From: Paractinoplanes lichenicola
Lineage (GTDB): Bacteria > Actinomycetota > Actinomycetes > Mycobacteriales > Micromonosporaceae
NCBI RefSeq assembly: GCF_016785085.1
Contig: NZ_JAENHO010000014.1
Location: 274,069-338,068 of the forward strand
Length of the DNA stretch: 64,000 nt
Reading direction: 5' to 3'
Under the pieces are notes generated by a model. It searched no databases. It saw only the letters and a list, made by a program, of their open reading frames with translations, and had not been told where the DNA came from. The translations under genes were made by a program, and so were the position numbers. Of this stretch, positions 42,459 through 50,853 are shown in pieces. Every line of letters starts with the position of its first letter. Within the stretch, counting starts at the first letter, position 1.

Positions 42459-42956
42459 ATGCAGGAAGCCATCAACCGGCTGCGCAACAAGAAGGACGAC
42501 GAGGGCTTCACCCTCATCGAGCTCCTCGTGGTCGTGGTCATCATCGGCGTGCTGGTCGCGATCGCCGTGCCGGTGTACCTGAACTACCGCAAGGGGGCGG
42601 CCGACAAGTCGGCGCAGTCCGACGTGCGCGGCGCGGTGAGCACGATCGAGCAGTTCTACACCGACAACAGCAACTCGTACCCGAACCCGACCACGGCGAT
42701 CACCGGTGTCGCGGCCAGCTTCAGCCTCTACAACGGCTCGACCACGGCCTCCAGCACCTCGCCGGCCGGCTGGGTCACGCTGTCGGACAAGACCAAGATG
42801 ACCTACATCGCCGGCCAGACCAACTCCGGCAGCGTCTCGACCTACAAGGTCTGCGCCGTCAACGACAACGGCAGCAACAAGCTGTACGTCTACGACAGCG
42901 CGGTCGGCGGCTCGGTCAAGACGATCGCCAACGGCGCCATCGCCACCTGTAGCTGA
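42459..42956 (+). CDS. pilA: Type IV pilin (major pilin candidate)
   Basis: 165 residues. The prepilin leader ends MQEAINRLRNKKDDEG, cleaved before FTLIELLVVVVIIGVLVAI, with the required Glu at mature position 5. The rest is a Ser/Thr/Asn-rich globular domain (~120 residues) with one or two cysteines (VCAVND and the terminal CS) that could form the usual C-terminal disulphide loop. It is the subunit of the pilus fibre. The intergenic stretch upstream has a good ribosome-binding site (GGAGG). A strong stem-loop follows immediately downstream (42964-42997). Confidence 0.95.
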   Translation: MQEAINRLRNKKDDEGFTLIELLVVVVIIGVLVAIAVPVYLNYRKGAADKSAQSDVRGAVSTIEQFYTDNSNSYPNPTTAITGVAASFSLYNGSTTASSTSPAGWVTLSDKTKMTYIAGQTNSGSVSTYKVCAVNDNGSNKLYVYDSAVGGSVKTIANGAIATCS

Positions 42957-42963
42957 GCTTCGC

Positions 42964-42997
42964 GAACCGGGTGGCGCCGCTGGGCGCCGCCCGGTTC
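42964..42997 (+). terminator. Long stem-loop between pilA and pilD
   Basis: 15-bp stem (42964-42978 and 42983-42997, one G-U wobble) with a 4-base loop, 7 bases after the pilin stop. No U-tract. It could act as a partial terminator or as an mRNA stabiliser that keeps the pilin mRNA more abundant than the downstream genes. Confidence 0.65.
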
Positions 42998-43030
42998 CGC
43001 CACCGCGGGACAAGGGACGGAGGACCTCGT

Positions 43031-43816
43031 ATGCAGGCCGTTCTGCTGATCGTGGTCGCCGTGCTGGGCCTGGCGGTGGGTTCGTTCCTCAACGTGGTGA
43101 TCTATCGGGTGCCGCGCGACGAGTCGCTGGCGCACCCGCGGTCGCACTGCCCGGCCTGCGGGGAACCCGTGCGCAACCGGCACAACATCCCCGTGCTGAG
43201 CTGGCTCCTGCTGCGCGGCCGGTGCGCCGATTGCAAGACTCCGATCAGCGCCCGCTACCCGCTCGTCGAGGCCGGCACCGCCGTCCTGTTCGTCGCGGTG
43301 GCGGCCCGGTTCGGCCTCTCGTGGGAACTGCCGGCCTATCTCTACCTGGCGGCGATCTCGGTGGCCCTGGCCGCGATCGACCTCGACGTCATGCGCCTGC
43401 CCGACAAGATCGTCCTGCCCTCGTACGCGGTGGCCCTGGCCCTGATGGCCCCGGCCGTCATCGCCGAGGGCACCTGGTCGGCGGCCGGACGGGCGTTGCT
43501 CGCGGCGGCCGTGCTCTACGTCGGCTACTTCATCCTGGCCTCCCTGCCCCGCGGCATGGGCGGCGGCGACCTCAAGCTCAGCCCGCTGCTCGGCTTCTAT
43601 CTGGGCTGGCTGGGCTGGAGCTCGGTCGCGATCGGCGCCTTCTCGGCGTTCCTGTTCGGCGGGGTCGTCGGCGCGGCGCTGATGCTGACCCGCCGGGCCA
43701 GCCGCAAGACCCGCATCCCCTTCGGTCCCTACATGCTCGCCGGTGCCTTCCTCGCGGTCTTCGCCGGCGCCCCGATCGCGCAGTGGTACGCGTCGCTGCT
43801 CGTTCCCACCGTCTGA
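43031..43816 (+). CDS. pilD: Prepilin peptidase PilD
   Basis: 261 residues, about 7-8 membrane segments. GSFLNVVIYRVP, then the two-CxxC zinc motif (CPAC and CADC with GRC preceding), the catalytic aspartates in IDLDVMRLPDK and GGGDLKL. It cleaves the pilin leader before Phe and usually N-methylates it. GGAGG lies 7 bases before ATG 43031; a longer frame from 42971 would translate the stem-loop, which is unlikely. Confidence 0.9.
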   Translation: MQAVLLIVVAVLGLAVGSFLNVVIYRVPRDESLAHPRSHCPACGEPVRNRHNIPVLSWLLLRGRCADCKTPISARYPLVEAGTAVLFVAVAARFGLSWELPAYLYLAAISVALAAIDLDVMRLPDKIVLPSYAVALALMAPAVIAEGTWSAAGRALLAAAVLYVGYFILASLPRGMGGGDLKLSPLLGFYLGWLGWSSVAIGAFSAFLFGGVVGAALMLTRRASRKTRIPFGPYMLAGAFLAVFAGAPIAQWYASLLVPTV

Positions 43817-43847
43817 CCACCCCACTCCCCCGTCAGGAAGGAATCCG

Positions 43848-44873
43848 ATGGCTGGCGTCACCCCGATCGGCCTGGACATCGGCACGTCCTCCATCCGTGC
43901 CGTCGAGGTCCGCCGGGCCAAGGACGACTACTCGTTGTCCAACTTCGGCCAGGTGCCGCTGCCGCCCGGCGCCGTGCACGGCGGCGTGGTGCAGGACCAG
44001 GTGATGGTCACCTCGGCCCTCAAGCAGCTCTGGGCGGCCTGCAAGTTCGGCACCAAGAACGTCAACATCGGCGTGACCAACCCGCAGCTGGTGGTGCGCG
44101 AGATGTCGGTCTCCAACCTGCCCGGCAAGGAGATGCGCCAGGCGCTGCCGTTCCAGGTCAAGGACGCGCTGCCGCTGGCCGTCGAGCGCTCGCTGCTCGA
44201 CTTCTATCCGCTGGAGGATCCGGGCGACAACCCGACCGTACGGGGTCTGCTGATCGCCATGCCCAAGGAGGCCGTGATGAGCGCCGTGGACGCGGTCGAG
44301 AAGGCCGGCCTGCACGTGAAGTCGGTCGACCTGGCCTCGTTCGCCCTGCTGCGCGCCGCCTCCCGGCTGGACGCTCAGGTCGAGGCGATCGTCGACATCG
44401 GCCTCGACGTGACGAGCGTGGTCGTGCACGCCGACGGCGAGCCGCTGATCGTGCGGACCGTGCCCCGCGGCGGCCAGGAGATCACCGACAGCATCGCCTC
44501 CCGGCTCGGCATCCCGCTGCCCGAGGCCGAGGAGCTCAAGTGCCGGTACGGCCTGCACGGCGACGGCCGCGAGGACGGCGCCCAGGCCGCCGAGGAGGCG
44601 GTCCGCCCGCTGGTCAGCGAGCTGCGCAGCTCCTTCACCTACCTCGCCTCGGGCGAGCGGCAGAAGCAGGTGACCCGGCTCGCGCTCTGCGGCGGCAGCG
44701 CGCTCATGCCCGGCCTGGCCGAGCACCTCCAGAACGAACTGCGGATCACCGTCATGTATGCCGACGGCGCCAGCCGCCTGCGGGACACGCGCAAGGGCCG
44801 CGAACGCGGCTTCGACAGCTTCGTGCCCTCGGCCGCGGTGTCGATCGGCCTGACCCTGGGAGCGGCAGCCTGA
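43848..44873 (+). CDS. pilM: Type IV pilus assembly protein PilM
   Basis: 341 residues, actin-like ATPase fold: VTPIGLDIGTSSIRAVEVRRAK (phosphate-1), VDIGLDVTSVVVHADGEPLIVR (phosphate-2 region) and ALCGGSALMPGLAEHLQ (adenosine motif). PilM binds the cytoplasmic tail of PilN and links the pilus machine to the membrane. ATG 43848 has AAGGA 6-8 bases upstream. Its stop overlaps the next start by one base (TGATG). Confidence 0.9.
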   Translation: MAGVTPIGLDIGTSSIRAVEVRRAKDDYSLSNFGQVPLPPGAVHGGVVQDQVMVTSALKQLWAACKFGTKNVNIGVTNPQLVVREMSVSNLPGKEMRQALPFQVKDALPLAVERSLLDFYPLEDPGDNPTVRGLLIAMPKEAVMSAVDAVEKAGLHVKSVDLASFALLRAASRLDAQVEAIVDIGLDVTSVVVHADGEPLIVRTVPRGGQEITDSIASRLGIPLPEAEELKCRYGLHGDGREDGAQAAEEAVRPLVSELRSSFTYLASGERQKQVTRLALCGGSALMPGLAEHLQNELRITVMYADGASRLRDTRKGRERGFDSFVPSAAVSIGLTLGAAA

Positions 44874-45601
44874 TGACCACGACGCAAACCTCCCTGTTGC
44901 CAGTCGACCCGGCGGTCTCGCCCGCGCAGGCGTCGCGGGTCCTGACGATCCGGGCCAACCTGCTGCCCGACGAGATCAAAGCGGGCCGCACCGCCCGGCG
45001 GACCCGGAGCGCCCTGATCGTCGCCGTGGTCCTCGTGGTCGCGCTGCTCGGCGGCTGGTATTTCTACGCGGTGCAGCACCTCGACAGCGCGAACGAGAAC
45101 CTGACCTCGGCCACCGACCAGGTCGCGCGGACCCAGAACGACAAGAAGAAATACAACGGCGTCACCGAGACCATCAACAACCGGGACACCATGACGGCCG
45201 ACCTCAAGTCGCTGATGGCCAACGACCTGCCCTGGGCCCGCCACACCGACACCCTGCGGGCCAACGCCGCGGCGGCCGGCGTCACCATCGCGGAGATCTC
45301 CGGGGCCCTGGTGGCCGACGCCCCCGTCACCACGAACGCCGACGGCACCGCCGCCAAGCCGGCGGGCGCGGCCACCGAGCGTACGGTCGCCACCGTGACC
45401 CTGGCCGGCAGCACGCCGGACAAGCCGCAGGTCGCCGTGTTCCTCGACAGGCTGGCCAACCTCAAGGGCTTCGCCGACCCGTATCTGACGACGCTGTCGT
45501 ACAGCGAGGGCAGCTACACCTACTCCATCTCGCTCAAGATGACGTCGGCCGCGCTGTGCGGACGCTTCACCGCGGCCTGCGCCGCGACCGGAGGAAACTG
45601 A
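44873..45601 (+). CDS. pilN: PilN-like membrane protein of the pilus alignment complex
   Basis: 242 residues. An N-terminal cytoplasmic stretch with VLTIRANLLPDEIKAGR, close to the INLLP motif that binds PilM, one transmembrane segment (ALIVAVVLVVALLGGWYFYA, ~residues 43-62), a coiled coil, then a ferredoxin-like extracytoplasmic domain. ATG 44873 overlaps the pilM stop and its own stop overlaps pilO's start, so M-N-O are translationally coupled. Recognition rests on motif and order. Confidence 0.85.
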   Translation: MTTTQTSLLPVDPAVSPAQASRVLTIRANLLPDEIKAGRTARRTRSALIVAVVLVVALLGGWYFYAVQHLDSANENLTSATDQVARTQNDKKKYNGVTETINNRDTMTADLKSLMANDLPWARHTDTLRANAAAAGVTIAEISGALVADAPVTTNADGTAAKPAGAATERTVATVTLAGSTPDKPQVAVFLDRLANLKGFADPYLTTLSYSEGSYTYSISLKMTSAALCGRFTAACAATGGN

Positions 45602-46206
45602 TGGACGCCCGTCGCACCGACCGCATCTGGCTCATCGGCGGGATCGTCGCCATCGTCATCATCGTCGCCGCGGCCTGGCTGCTCGCCATCTCGCCCAAGT
45701 TCGCCGAGGCCGACACCGTGCAGACCGAGGCCGACGACACCACCATCCAGCTGACCAAGCTCAAGAAGGAGGTGGCCGCGCTCAAGGCGCAGGACGCGAA
45801 GAAGGCGACCTATCAGGCCCAGCTCGACGCGCTCGTCAAGAACCTGCCCGAGACGTACGGCCAGCCCACCTTCGTGCGCATGCTGAAGGACATCGGCACC
45901 AGCACCGGCGTCAACGTGACCGTCATGTCGGCCGGCTCCACCATCGAGTCGGCGAGCGTGGCCACGGCGGCCGAGATGCCGCTGTCGGTGACCGCCGCCG
46001 GCACCGCCGAGAACGTCAGCCGGTTCCTGGTGCAGCTGCAGCAGGTGCAGCCGCGGGCCGCGCTCCTCAACGCCGTCAACCTCAGCACCGACGAGGAGAC
46101 CGGCGCGGTCAGCGCGAACCTGACGCTGACGACCTTCTGCACGACCGCCGACGTGGCCGACAGCGCGAAGTCGGACCGGACGGACCGCTGCCGCATCGAT
46201 GCCTGA
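45601..46206 (+). CDS. pilO: PilO-like membrane protein of the pilus alignment complex
   Basis: 201 residues. One N-terminal membrane segment (IWLIGGIVAIVIIVAAAWLLA), a coiled coil (~40-85) and a ferredoxin-like domain (~90-180; FVRMLKDIGTSTGVNVTVMS). It pairs with PilN outside the membrane. No PilP or secretin PilQ gene follows, as expected for a monoderm. It is the last gene of the operon. Confidence 0.8.
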   Translation: MDARRTDRIWLIGGIVAIVIIVAAAWLLAISPKFAEADTVQTEADDTTIQLTKLKKEVAALKAQDAKKATYQAQLDALVKNLPETYGQPTFVRMLKDIGTSTGVNVTVMSAGSTIESASVATAAEMPLSVTAAGTAENVSRFLVQLQQVQPRAALLNAVNLSTDEETGAVSANLTLTTFCTTADVADSAKSDRTDRCRIDA

Positions 46207-46283
46207 CCTGCGCGCTTCCGGCGCGAGAGTGAACCGCGGCGGGTGGGACGACACTCCATTGTCACCCTGAGTACGCTGCCCGT

Positions 46284-46937
46284 ATGTCATACGCGGTCCC
46301 ACCGACCCGTACCGCAGCGGTCGTACGCCAGCTGCGCAACGAGATCGTCACCGGCGAGCTGCCCCCGGGCACGCTCATCAAGGATGCCGAGCTCGCCGCG
46401 CGCCTGGGAGTCAGCATCACCCCCGTACGCGAGGCGATCGCCCAGCTCAGCGTCGAGGGCCTGATCGACATCGCGCCCAACCGCACCCGGCACGTCACCA
46501 AGGTCACCCAGAAGAACGCGCTCGAGCTGATCGACGTGATGAGCGTGCTGGCCTGCGCCGGGTTCGAGTGGGGGGTCGACAACCTGACCGACACCCACAT
46601 CGGGCTGCTGCGCCAGCGGCAGAAGGAGTTCATCGACGCGCTGGCCGCGGGCAACGTGCTCGCGGCGAGCGCGGCCGGCGCCGACTTCAGCACGACCATC
46701 ATCCTGGCCAGCGGCAACCGCGAGCTGCAGTCCATGGTGGACCTGGTGGTCGCGCGGACGATGCGGCTGCTCGCGATGACGGCCGAGAGCGACCTCTGGA
46801 ACAGCTGGATCGAGGGCCACAACGCGATCCTCCAGCTGCTCGAGGAGGGTGATCGCGAGGGCGCGCTCGCCCGCTATCGGCAGATATACGTCGACTACCG
46901 CACGCAGGTCGAGCGCGAGCTCTTCGTCGATCAGTGA
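46284..46937 (+). CDS. GntR/FadR-family transcriptional regulator
   Basis: 217 residues. N-terminal winged helix (residues ~5-75): VVRQLRNEIVTGELPPGTLIKDAELAARLGVSITPVREAIAQLSVEGLI, then a helical FCD ligand domain (~80-210). The usual FCD metal histidines are only partly kept (GHNAIL remains, the first FH position is FSTT), so the ligand mode is uncertain. Likely represses a catabolic or transport gene elsewhere. It overlaps the convergent oxidoreductase gene by 7 bases. Confidence 0.9.
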   Translation: MSYAVPPTRTAAVVRQLRNEIVTGELPPGTLIKDAELAARLGVSITPVREAIAQLSVEGLIDIAPNRTRHVTKVTQKNALELIDVMSVLACAGFEWGVDNLTDTHIGLLRQRQKEFIDALAAGNVLAASAAGADFSTTIILASGNRELQSMVDLVVARTMRLLAMTAESDLWNSWIEGHNAILQLLEEGDREGALARYRQIYVDYRTQVERELFVDQ

Positions 46938-47776
46938 CTGCGTAGCAGCTCGGCCACCCCGTCGACGGCCGGGCGGCGTACGGCGAACCGGGTGATCCCC
47001 CACCGGGTCTCCAGGTCACGCAGCTTGGCCGCGATCTCGTCGAGCGTGCCGATCAGCGCGTACGGGCAGGCGATCAGGTCGTCCTCGCCGACCTCGGCCT
47101 CCTTCGCGTACGCGGCGTAGGCGGCCCCGGCGTCGTCGGTCACCTCGAACCGCTGCACCAGCGCCTCGACCGGCTTGTCACCGCACAGCTCGATCTGCGC
47201 GTCGACCTGATCGCGCCGCCACCGCGCCTCGTGCGTGTGCCCGTCGTCCAGCGTGCGGCCCAGCCCCGACAGCCCGATCAGGTCGGCGTGCTCGGCCGCC
47301 CAGCGCAGCAGCCGCGTGTTCCCGCCCCCGATCAGCAAAGGCACCTTCTCCTGTACGGGCCGGGGCCGCTCGAGGCCCGCCCCGGCGAGCATGCGGGTGG
47401 CCGCCTCGGCGACCGCGATGCAGTGGTCGATCCGCTCGCGCACGGCGGGCCGCACCCGCCCCACGGCCGCCCACTCGGCCGGCGTGTGCCCGGCCCCCAG
47501 GCCCAGCACGGCCCGGCCGTCCGACACGACGTCGAGCGTGGCCACGTCCACGGCGATCAGCATCGGCTCGCGCACCCCGGCGTTCGTGACGTACGAGCCC
47601 AGCCGGATGCGTGAGGTCACCGCGGCCGCCGCGGCCAGCGCGACGAACGGGGCGGCACACGAACCCGGGTGGTCGGCCACGTAGAGCGACTCGAAGCCGG
47701 CCTCCTCGGCCCGGCGGGCGGTGTCGAGCCAACCGGCGGCGGTGTCGGGCAGGGCTTGCAGCGCGAAGGTGACCAT
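46931..47776 (-). CDS. LLM class F420-dependent oxidoreductase
   Basis: 281 residues, luciferase-like TIM barrel. Features: WLDTARRAEEAGFESLYVADHPGS at the N-terminus, SRIRLGSYVTNAGVREP, and GRAVLGLGAGHTPAEWAAVG, all typical of the F420-dependent subgroup. ATG 47776 gives the standard start; the frame open to 48352 is antisense to the receiver gene. Substrate unknown. Cytoplasmic. Confidence 0.85.
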   Translation of the reverse strand: MVTFALQALPDTAAGWLDTARRAEEAGFESLYVADHPGSCAAPFVALAAAAAVTSRIRLGSYVTNAGVREPMLIAVDVATLDVVSDGRAVLGLGAGHTPAEWAAVGRVRPAVRERIDHCIAVAEAATRMLAGAGLERPRPVQEKVPLLIGGGNTRLLRWAAEHADLIGLSGLGRTLDDGHTHEARWRRDQVDAQIELCGDKPVEALVQRFEVTDDAGAAYAAYAKEAEVGEDDLIACPYALIGTLDEIAAKLRDLETRWGITRFAVRRPAVDGVAELLRSH

Positions 47777-47896
47777 GAGCCGATCCTGACCCAGCCGGTC
47801 GCGGATTGCCCAGACCATTTCGCCCCGGGCGAATGGCAACCCGGCTGCAACCATGATCTTCCTCGCGTCGGCACCGGCCGGGCCGATGGACGGATC

Positions 47897-48286
47897 GTGA
47901 CCCCCAATCTGGTCCTCGTGGCCGAGGACGACCCCGACATCCGCGACCTGCTGACGGTGACCCTGGAATCCGCCGGGTTCCGGGCCGTGGCGGCCAAGGA
48001 CGGGCACACCGCGGCGCGCATCCTCACCGTCGCCCGCCCGGTCGCCCTGATCACCGACGTGCGGATGCCGGCCCTCAACGGCATGGAGCTGTGCCAGCTG
48101 GCCCGGCGCGACCCGGCCTCGCGCGACACCGCGATCCTCATGATCTCGTCGCACACCCACATGTTCGACATCGACGCCGGCCTCAACTCGGGCGCCGACC
48201 GTTACCTGCCCAAACCGCTGTCCCCGCGGCGCCTGGTGGCCGAGCTGCGCGAGCTGATCGCCACCCGCGGCCTCGCCGCGAACTGA
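47897..48286 (+). CDS. Single-domain response regulator
   Basis: 129 residues, one receiver domain. Acidic pocket AEDDPDIRDLL, phospho-acceptor Asp in ITDVRMPALNG, a Thr/Ser position in ILMISSH and the Lys in YLPKPLSP. No output domain. GTG 47897 with GGACGG upstream. It stands 48 bases before a second receiver gene and the histidine kinase, so the three form a signalling unit. Confidence 0.85.
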   Translation: MTPNLVLVAEDDPDIRDLLTVTLESAGFRAVAAKDGHTAARILTVARPVALITDVRMPALNGMELCQLARRDPASRDTAILMISSHTHMFDIDAGLNSGADRYLPKPLSPRRLVAELRELIATRGLAAN

Positions 48287-48333
48287 ACCGACGAGCCCCA
48301 CGAGCCGTTTTCCGAACCAGGAGGTAGACAGAA

Positions 48334-48789
48334 ATGACCGCGCTTCTCGCACCGCCGATGGAAACCGACGCCTTCACCCGCGCGATGTCCTCCGGGCCGA
48401 TCACGGCGCCCCTGTCGCCCAGCGTTCTCATCGCCGACGACGATGACGACGTCCGCGACGTCATCGAATACCGCCTGCAGGTCGCCGGCTACCGCACGAT
48501 GACCGCCGACAACGGCCGGTCCGCGCTGAGCATGGCCATCGAGCGCCGCCCCCGCGTGATCATCCTGGACGTCACGATGCCGCAGATCGACGGCCTGACC
48601 GTCTGCAACCGCCTGCACGCGAGCCCGGCCACGGCCGAGATCCCGGTTCTCATGATCAGCGGCAACGGCCGCCCGGCCGACCTCGACCTGGGCTTCGAGG
48701 CGGGCGCCGACGACTACCTGCCCAAGCCCTTCAGCACGCGCGAGATGATGCGCCGGGTCAGCTGGCTGCTGCTTTCCGCAGGTCGGTGA
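48334..48789 (+). CDS. Single-domain response regulator
   Basis: 151 residues: a ~25-residue N-terminal extension, then a receiver domain with LIADDDDDVRDVI, phospho-acceptor Asp in IILDVTMPQIDGL, VLMISGNGR and the Lys of YLPKPFS. No DNA-binding part. GGAGGT about 7 bases before ATG 48334. The stop overlaps the histidine kinase's GTG start by 4 bases, so this is probably its direct partner. Confidence 0.85.
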   Translation: MTALLAPPMETDAFTRAMSSGPITAPLSPSVLIADDDDDVRDVIEYRLQVAGYRTMTADNGRSALSMAIERRPRVIILDVTMPQIDGLTVCNRLHASPATAEIPVLMISGNGRPADLDLGFEAGADDYLPKPFSTREMMRRVSWLLLSAGR

Positions 48790-50798
48790 CCTCGGGTTCT
48801 AAGGCTGGGGCGGCTGCTGCCGAACGTCACCACGTGTCTCCCCTGCTGCGCACCCTCGGCTTCGCCGCGCTGTACGTGATCGCCACGTACGCGGGCCGGC
48901 TGACCGTGCTCGACCAGACCAACCTGAGCCTGGTCTGGCCGGCAGCGGGAGTGCTGGCGGTCTGGTTCGCCGGGCAGCCGCGCAGCCGGTGGCGCTGGGC
49001 CGACCCGGTCGCCCTCGTCGCGATCACCCTCGGCGTCAACCTGGCCACCGGCTCCGGCCCGGCGATGGCGGGCTTCTTCGCGGCGGCCAACCTGGCCCAG
49101 GCGTACGCGCTGGTCTGGCTCCTGCGGCGCTGGCTGCCGGCGCTCTGGCGGCCGGCCGGTCTGACGAGCATCCCGCAGCTCTGGCGGCTGTTGCTGACCG
49201 CGGTGCTCAGCAGCGCGATCGGGGCGGCCGTGGGCGCGGTGGGCCTGCGGGTCGTGCACGGCGCCTTCTCACCCGAGTCGGCGGTGGTGTGGCTGGCCCG
49301 CAACACGGTCAGCGTCGTGGTCGTCGGCACGGCCCTGCACTTGCTGTTGCAGCCGCGCCGGCTCTGGCAGCGCTGGGTGAGCCTGGGCGCGCCGTGCCGC
49401 ATCGAGCACATCGGCGTGGCCGCGGCCTCCGCCCTTGCCTACCTGCTCGTCTTCGGGATCACCCACGGGCTGCCGGTGGCGTTCACCCTGATCACGCTGA
49501 CCGTCTGGGCCGGCGTGCGGCTGCGCACCTCGTACGTGCTGTTCTACTCGCTGGTCTTCGGCAGCGCCTCGATCATCTTCACGCTCAACGGCACCGGCCC
49601 GTTCGCGGCCATCGAATCCCACCCGCTGCGGGCCCTGGTGGCGCAGCTCTTCGTGGCCACCCTGGCCGTGGTGGGCCTGGTGCTGGCGCTGGGCCGCGAC
49701 GAGCGCAACGCCCTGCTGACCCGGCTGCGGGCCTCCGAGGAGGCGGCCGTCGAACAGGCCACCACCATGTCCACGATCATCGACTCGATGCAGGAAGGTC
49801 TGGTCGTCATCGACGAGAAGGGCCACTACCGGCTGGCCAACGCGGCCGCGCGCCGGCTGGTCGGCGTCTCCGGCGGCACCGACCACGTGCGGGAGATGAG
49901 CTTCTACGGCCTGAGCCACGCCGACGGCACGCCGCTGACCGCTGACGACGCCCCGCACCGCCGCGTCCTGGCCGGCACATTCGAGCCGACCGACCTGCTG
50001 ATCCGCAACGCGGCCACGCCCGGCGGCCGGATCGTGCACGTGAACGGCATGGTCCTGCCCAACAGCCGGGAGGCACTGCTCGTCTTCCACGACGTGACCG
50101 CCGACCGCCGGCACCGCGACGAGCTGACCTCGTTCGCCGGGGTGGTCGCGCACGACCTGATGAACCCGCTGGCCACGATCGAAGGCTGGTCGGAGGTGCT
50201 GGCCGGCGAGGTCGACGAGGAGAACGACTTCGCCGTCGACAGCGTGACCCGGATCCGCCGCGCCTCCGAGCGGATGCGCAGCCTGATCGACGGGCTGCTG
50301 GCCTACACGACCGCCCGCGACGCCGGCCTCGACCCGGCCCCGGTCGACCTGGACGCGATCGTCCGCGACATCGCGACCGGGCGCCTCGACCACGCGGCCA
50401 GCGTGGGTGCGCCGATGCCGCGCTTCGACCTGGAGGACCTGACGCTGGTGCGGGCCGACCCGGTGCTGACCCGCCAACTGCTGGAAAACCTGATCGGCAA
50501 CGCGATCAAATACACGGCGCCGGGGGTGGTGCCGCAGATCGTGATCCGGGCCAAGGTGGCCGGGGACGGGTTCGTGCGCATCTCGGTGTCGGACAACGGG
50601 ATCGGCATCCCGATGGGCCAGCACGAGGCCATCTTCCAGAACTTCCACCGCGCACACGTGGCCCAGGGCTACACCGGCACGGGTCTGGGCCTGGCCATCT
50701 GCAAACGCATCGTCGAACGCCACGGCGGCACGATCGAAGCCACAAACGGCGACGAGGGCGGCGCCCGGATGGTCTTCACTTTGCCTTTGGTCAGCTGA
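48786..50798 (+). CDS. MASE1-PAS sensor histidine kinase
   Basis: 670 residues. About eight N-terminal membrane segments of the MASE1 sensor type (~20-305), a PAS domain (~325-430), HisKA with the phospho-His in VVAHDLMNPLATIEGWSEVL, and HATPase_c with N box NLIGNAIKYT, G1 VSDNGIGIP and G2 GTGLGLAICKRIVERHGG. It signals from the membrane to the coupled receiver proteins upstream, then to unknown targets. GTG start at 48786 overlaps the receiver stop. Confidence 0.9.
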   Translation: MTSGSKAGAAAAERHHVSPLLRTLGFAALYVIATYAGRLTVLDQTNLSLVWPAAGVLAVWFAGQPRSRWRWADPVALVAITLGVNLATGSGPAMAGFFAAANLAQAYALVWLLRRWLPALWRPAGLTSIPQLWRLLLTAVLSSAIGAAVGAVGLRVVHGAFSPESAVVWLARNTVSVVVVGTALHLLLQPRRLWQRWVSLGAPCRIEHIGVAAASALAYLLVFGITHGLPVAFTLITLTVWAGVRLRTSYVLFYSLVFGSASIIFTLNGTGPFAAIESHPLRALVAQLFVATLAVVGLVLALGRDERNALLTRLRASEEAAVEQATTMSTIIDSMQEGLVVIDEKGHYRLANAAARRLVGVSGGTDHVREMSFYGLSHADGTPLTADDAPHRRVLAGTFEPTDLLIRNAATPGGRIVHVNGMVLPNSREALLVFHDVTADRRHRDELTSFAGVVAHDLMNPLATIEGWSEVLAGEVDEENDFAVDSVTRIRRASERMRSLIDGLLAYTTARDAGLDPAPVDLDAIVRDIATGRLDHAASVGAPMPRFDLEDLTLVRADPVLTRQLLENLIGNAIKYTAPGVVPQIVIRAKVAGDGFVRISVSDNGIGIPMGQHEAIFQNFHRAHVAQGYTGTGLGLAICKRIVERHGGTIEATNGDEGGARMVFTLPLVS

Positions 50799-50853
50799 GG
50801 CATCGTCCGTTCAGGACCTGCCACATCGACAGGGGCGCCGATAGGGTCTTCGC

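Noticed and set aside
43743..43847. N-terminal extension of PilM
   Set aside because: It would overlap the pilD end in another frame; the ATG at 43848 has a good ribosome-binding site and the family N-terminus.
46207..46283. Terminator after pilO
   Set aside because: A short GC hairpin (around 46209-46222) is visible but too small to call with confidence.
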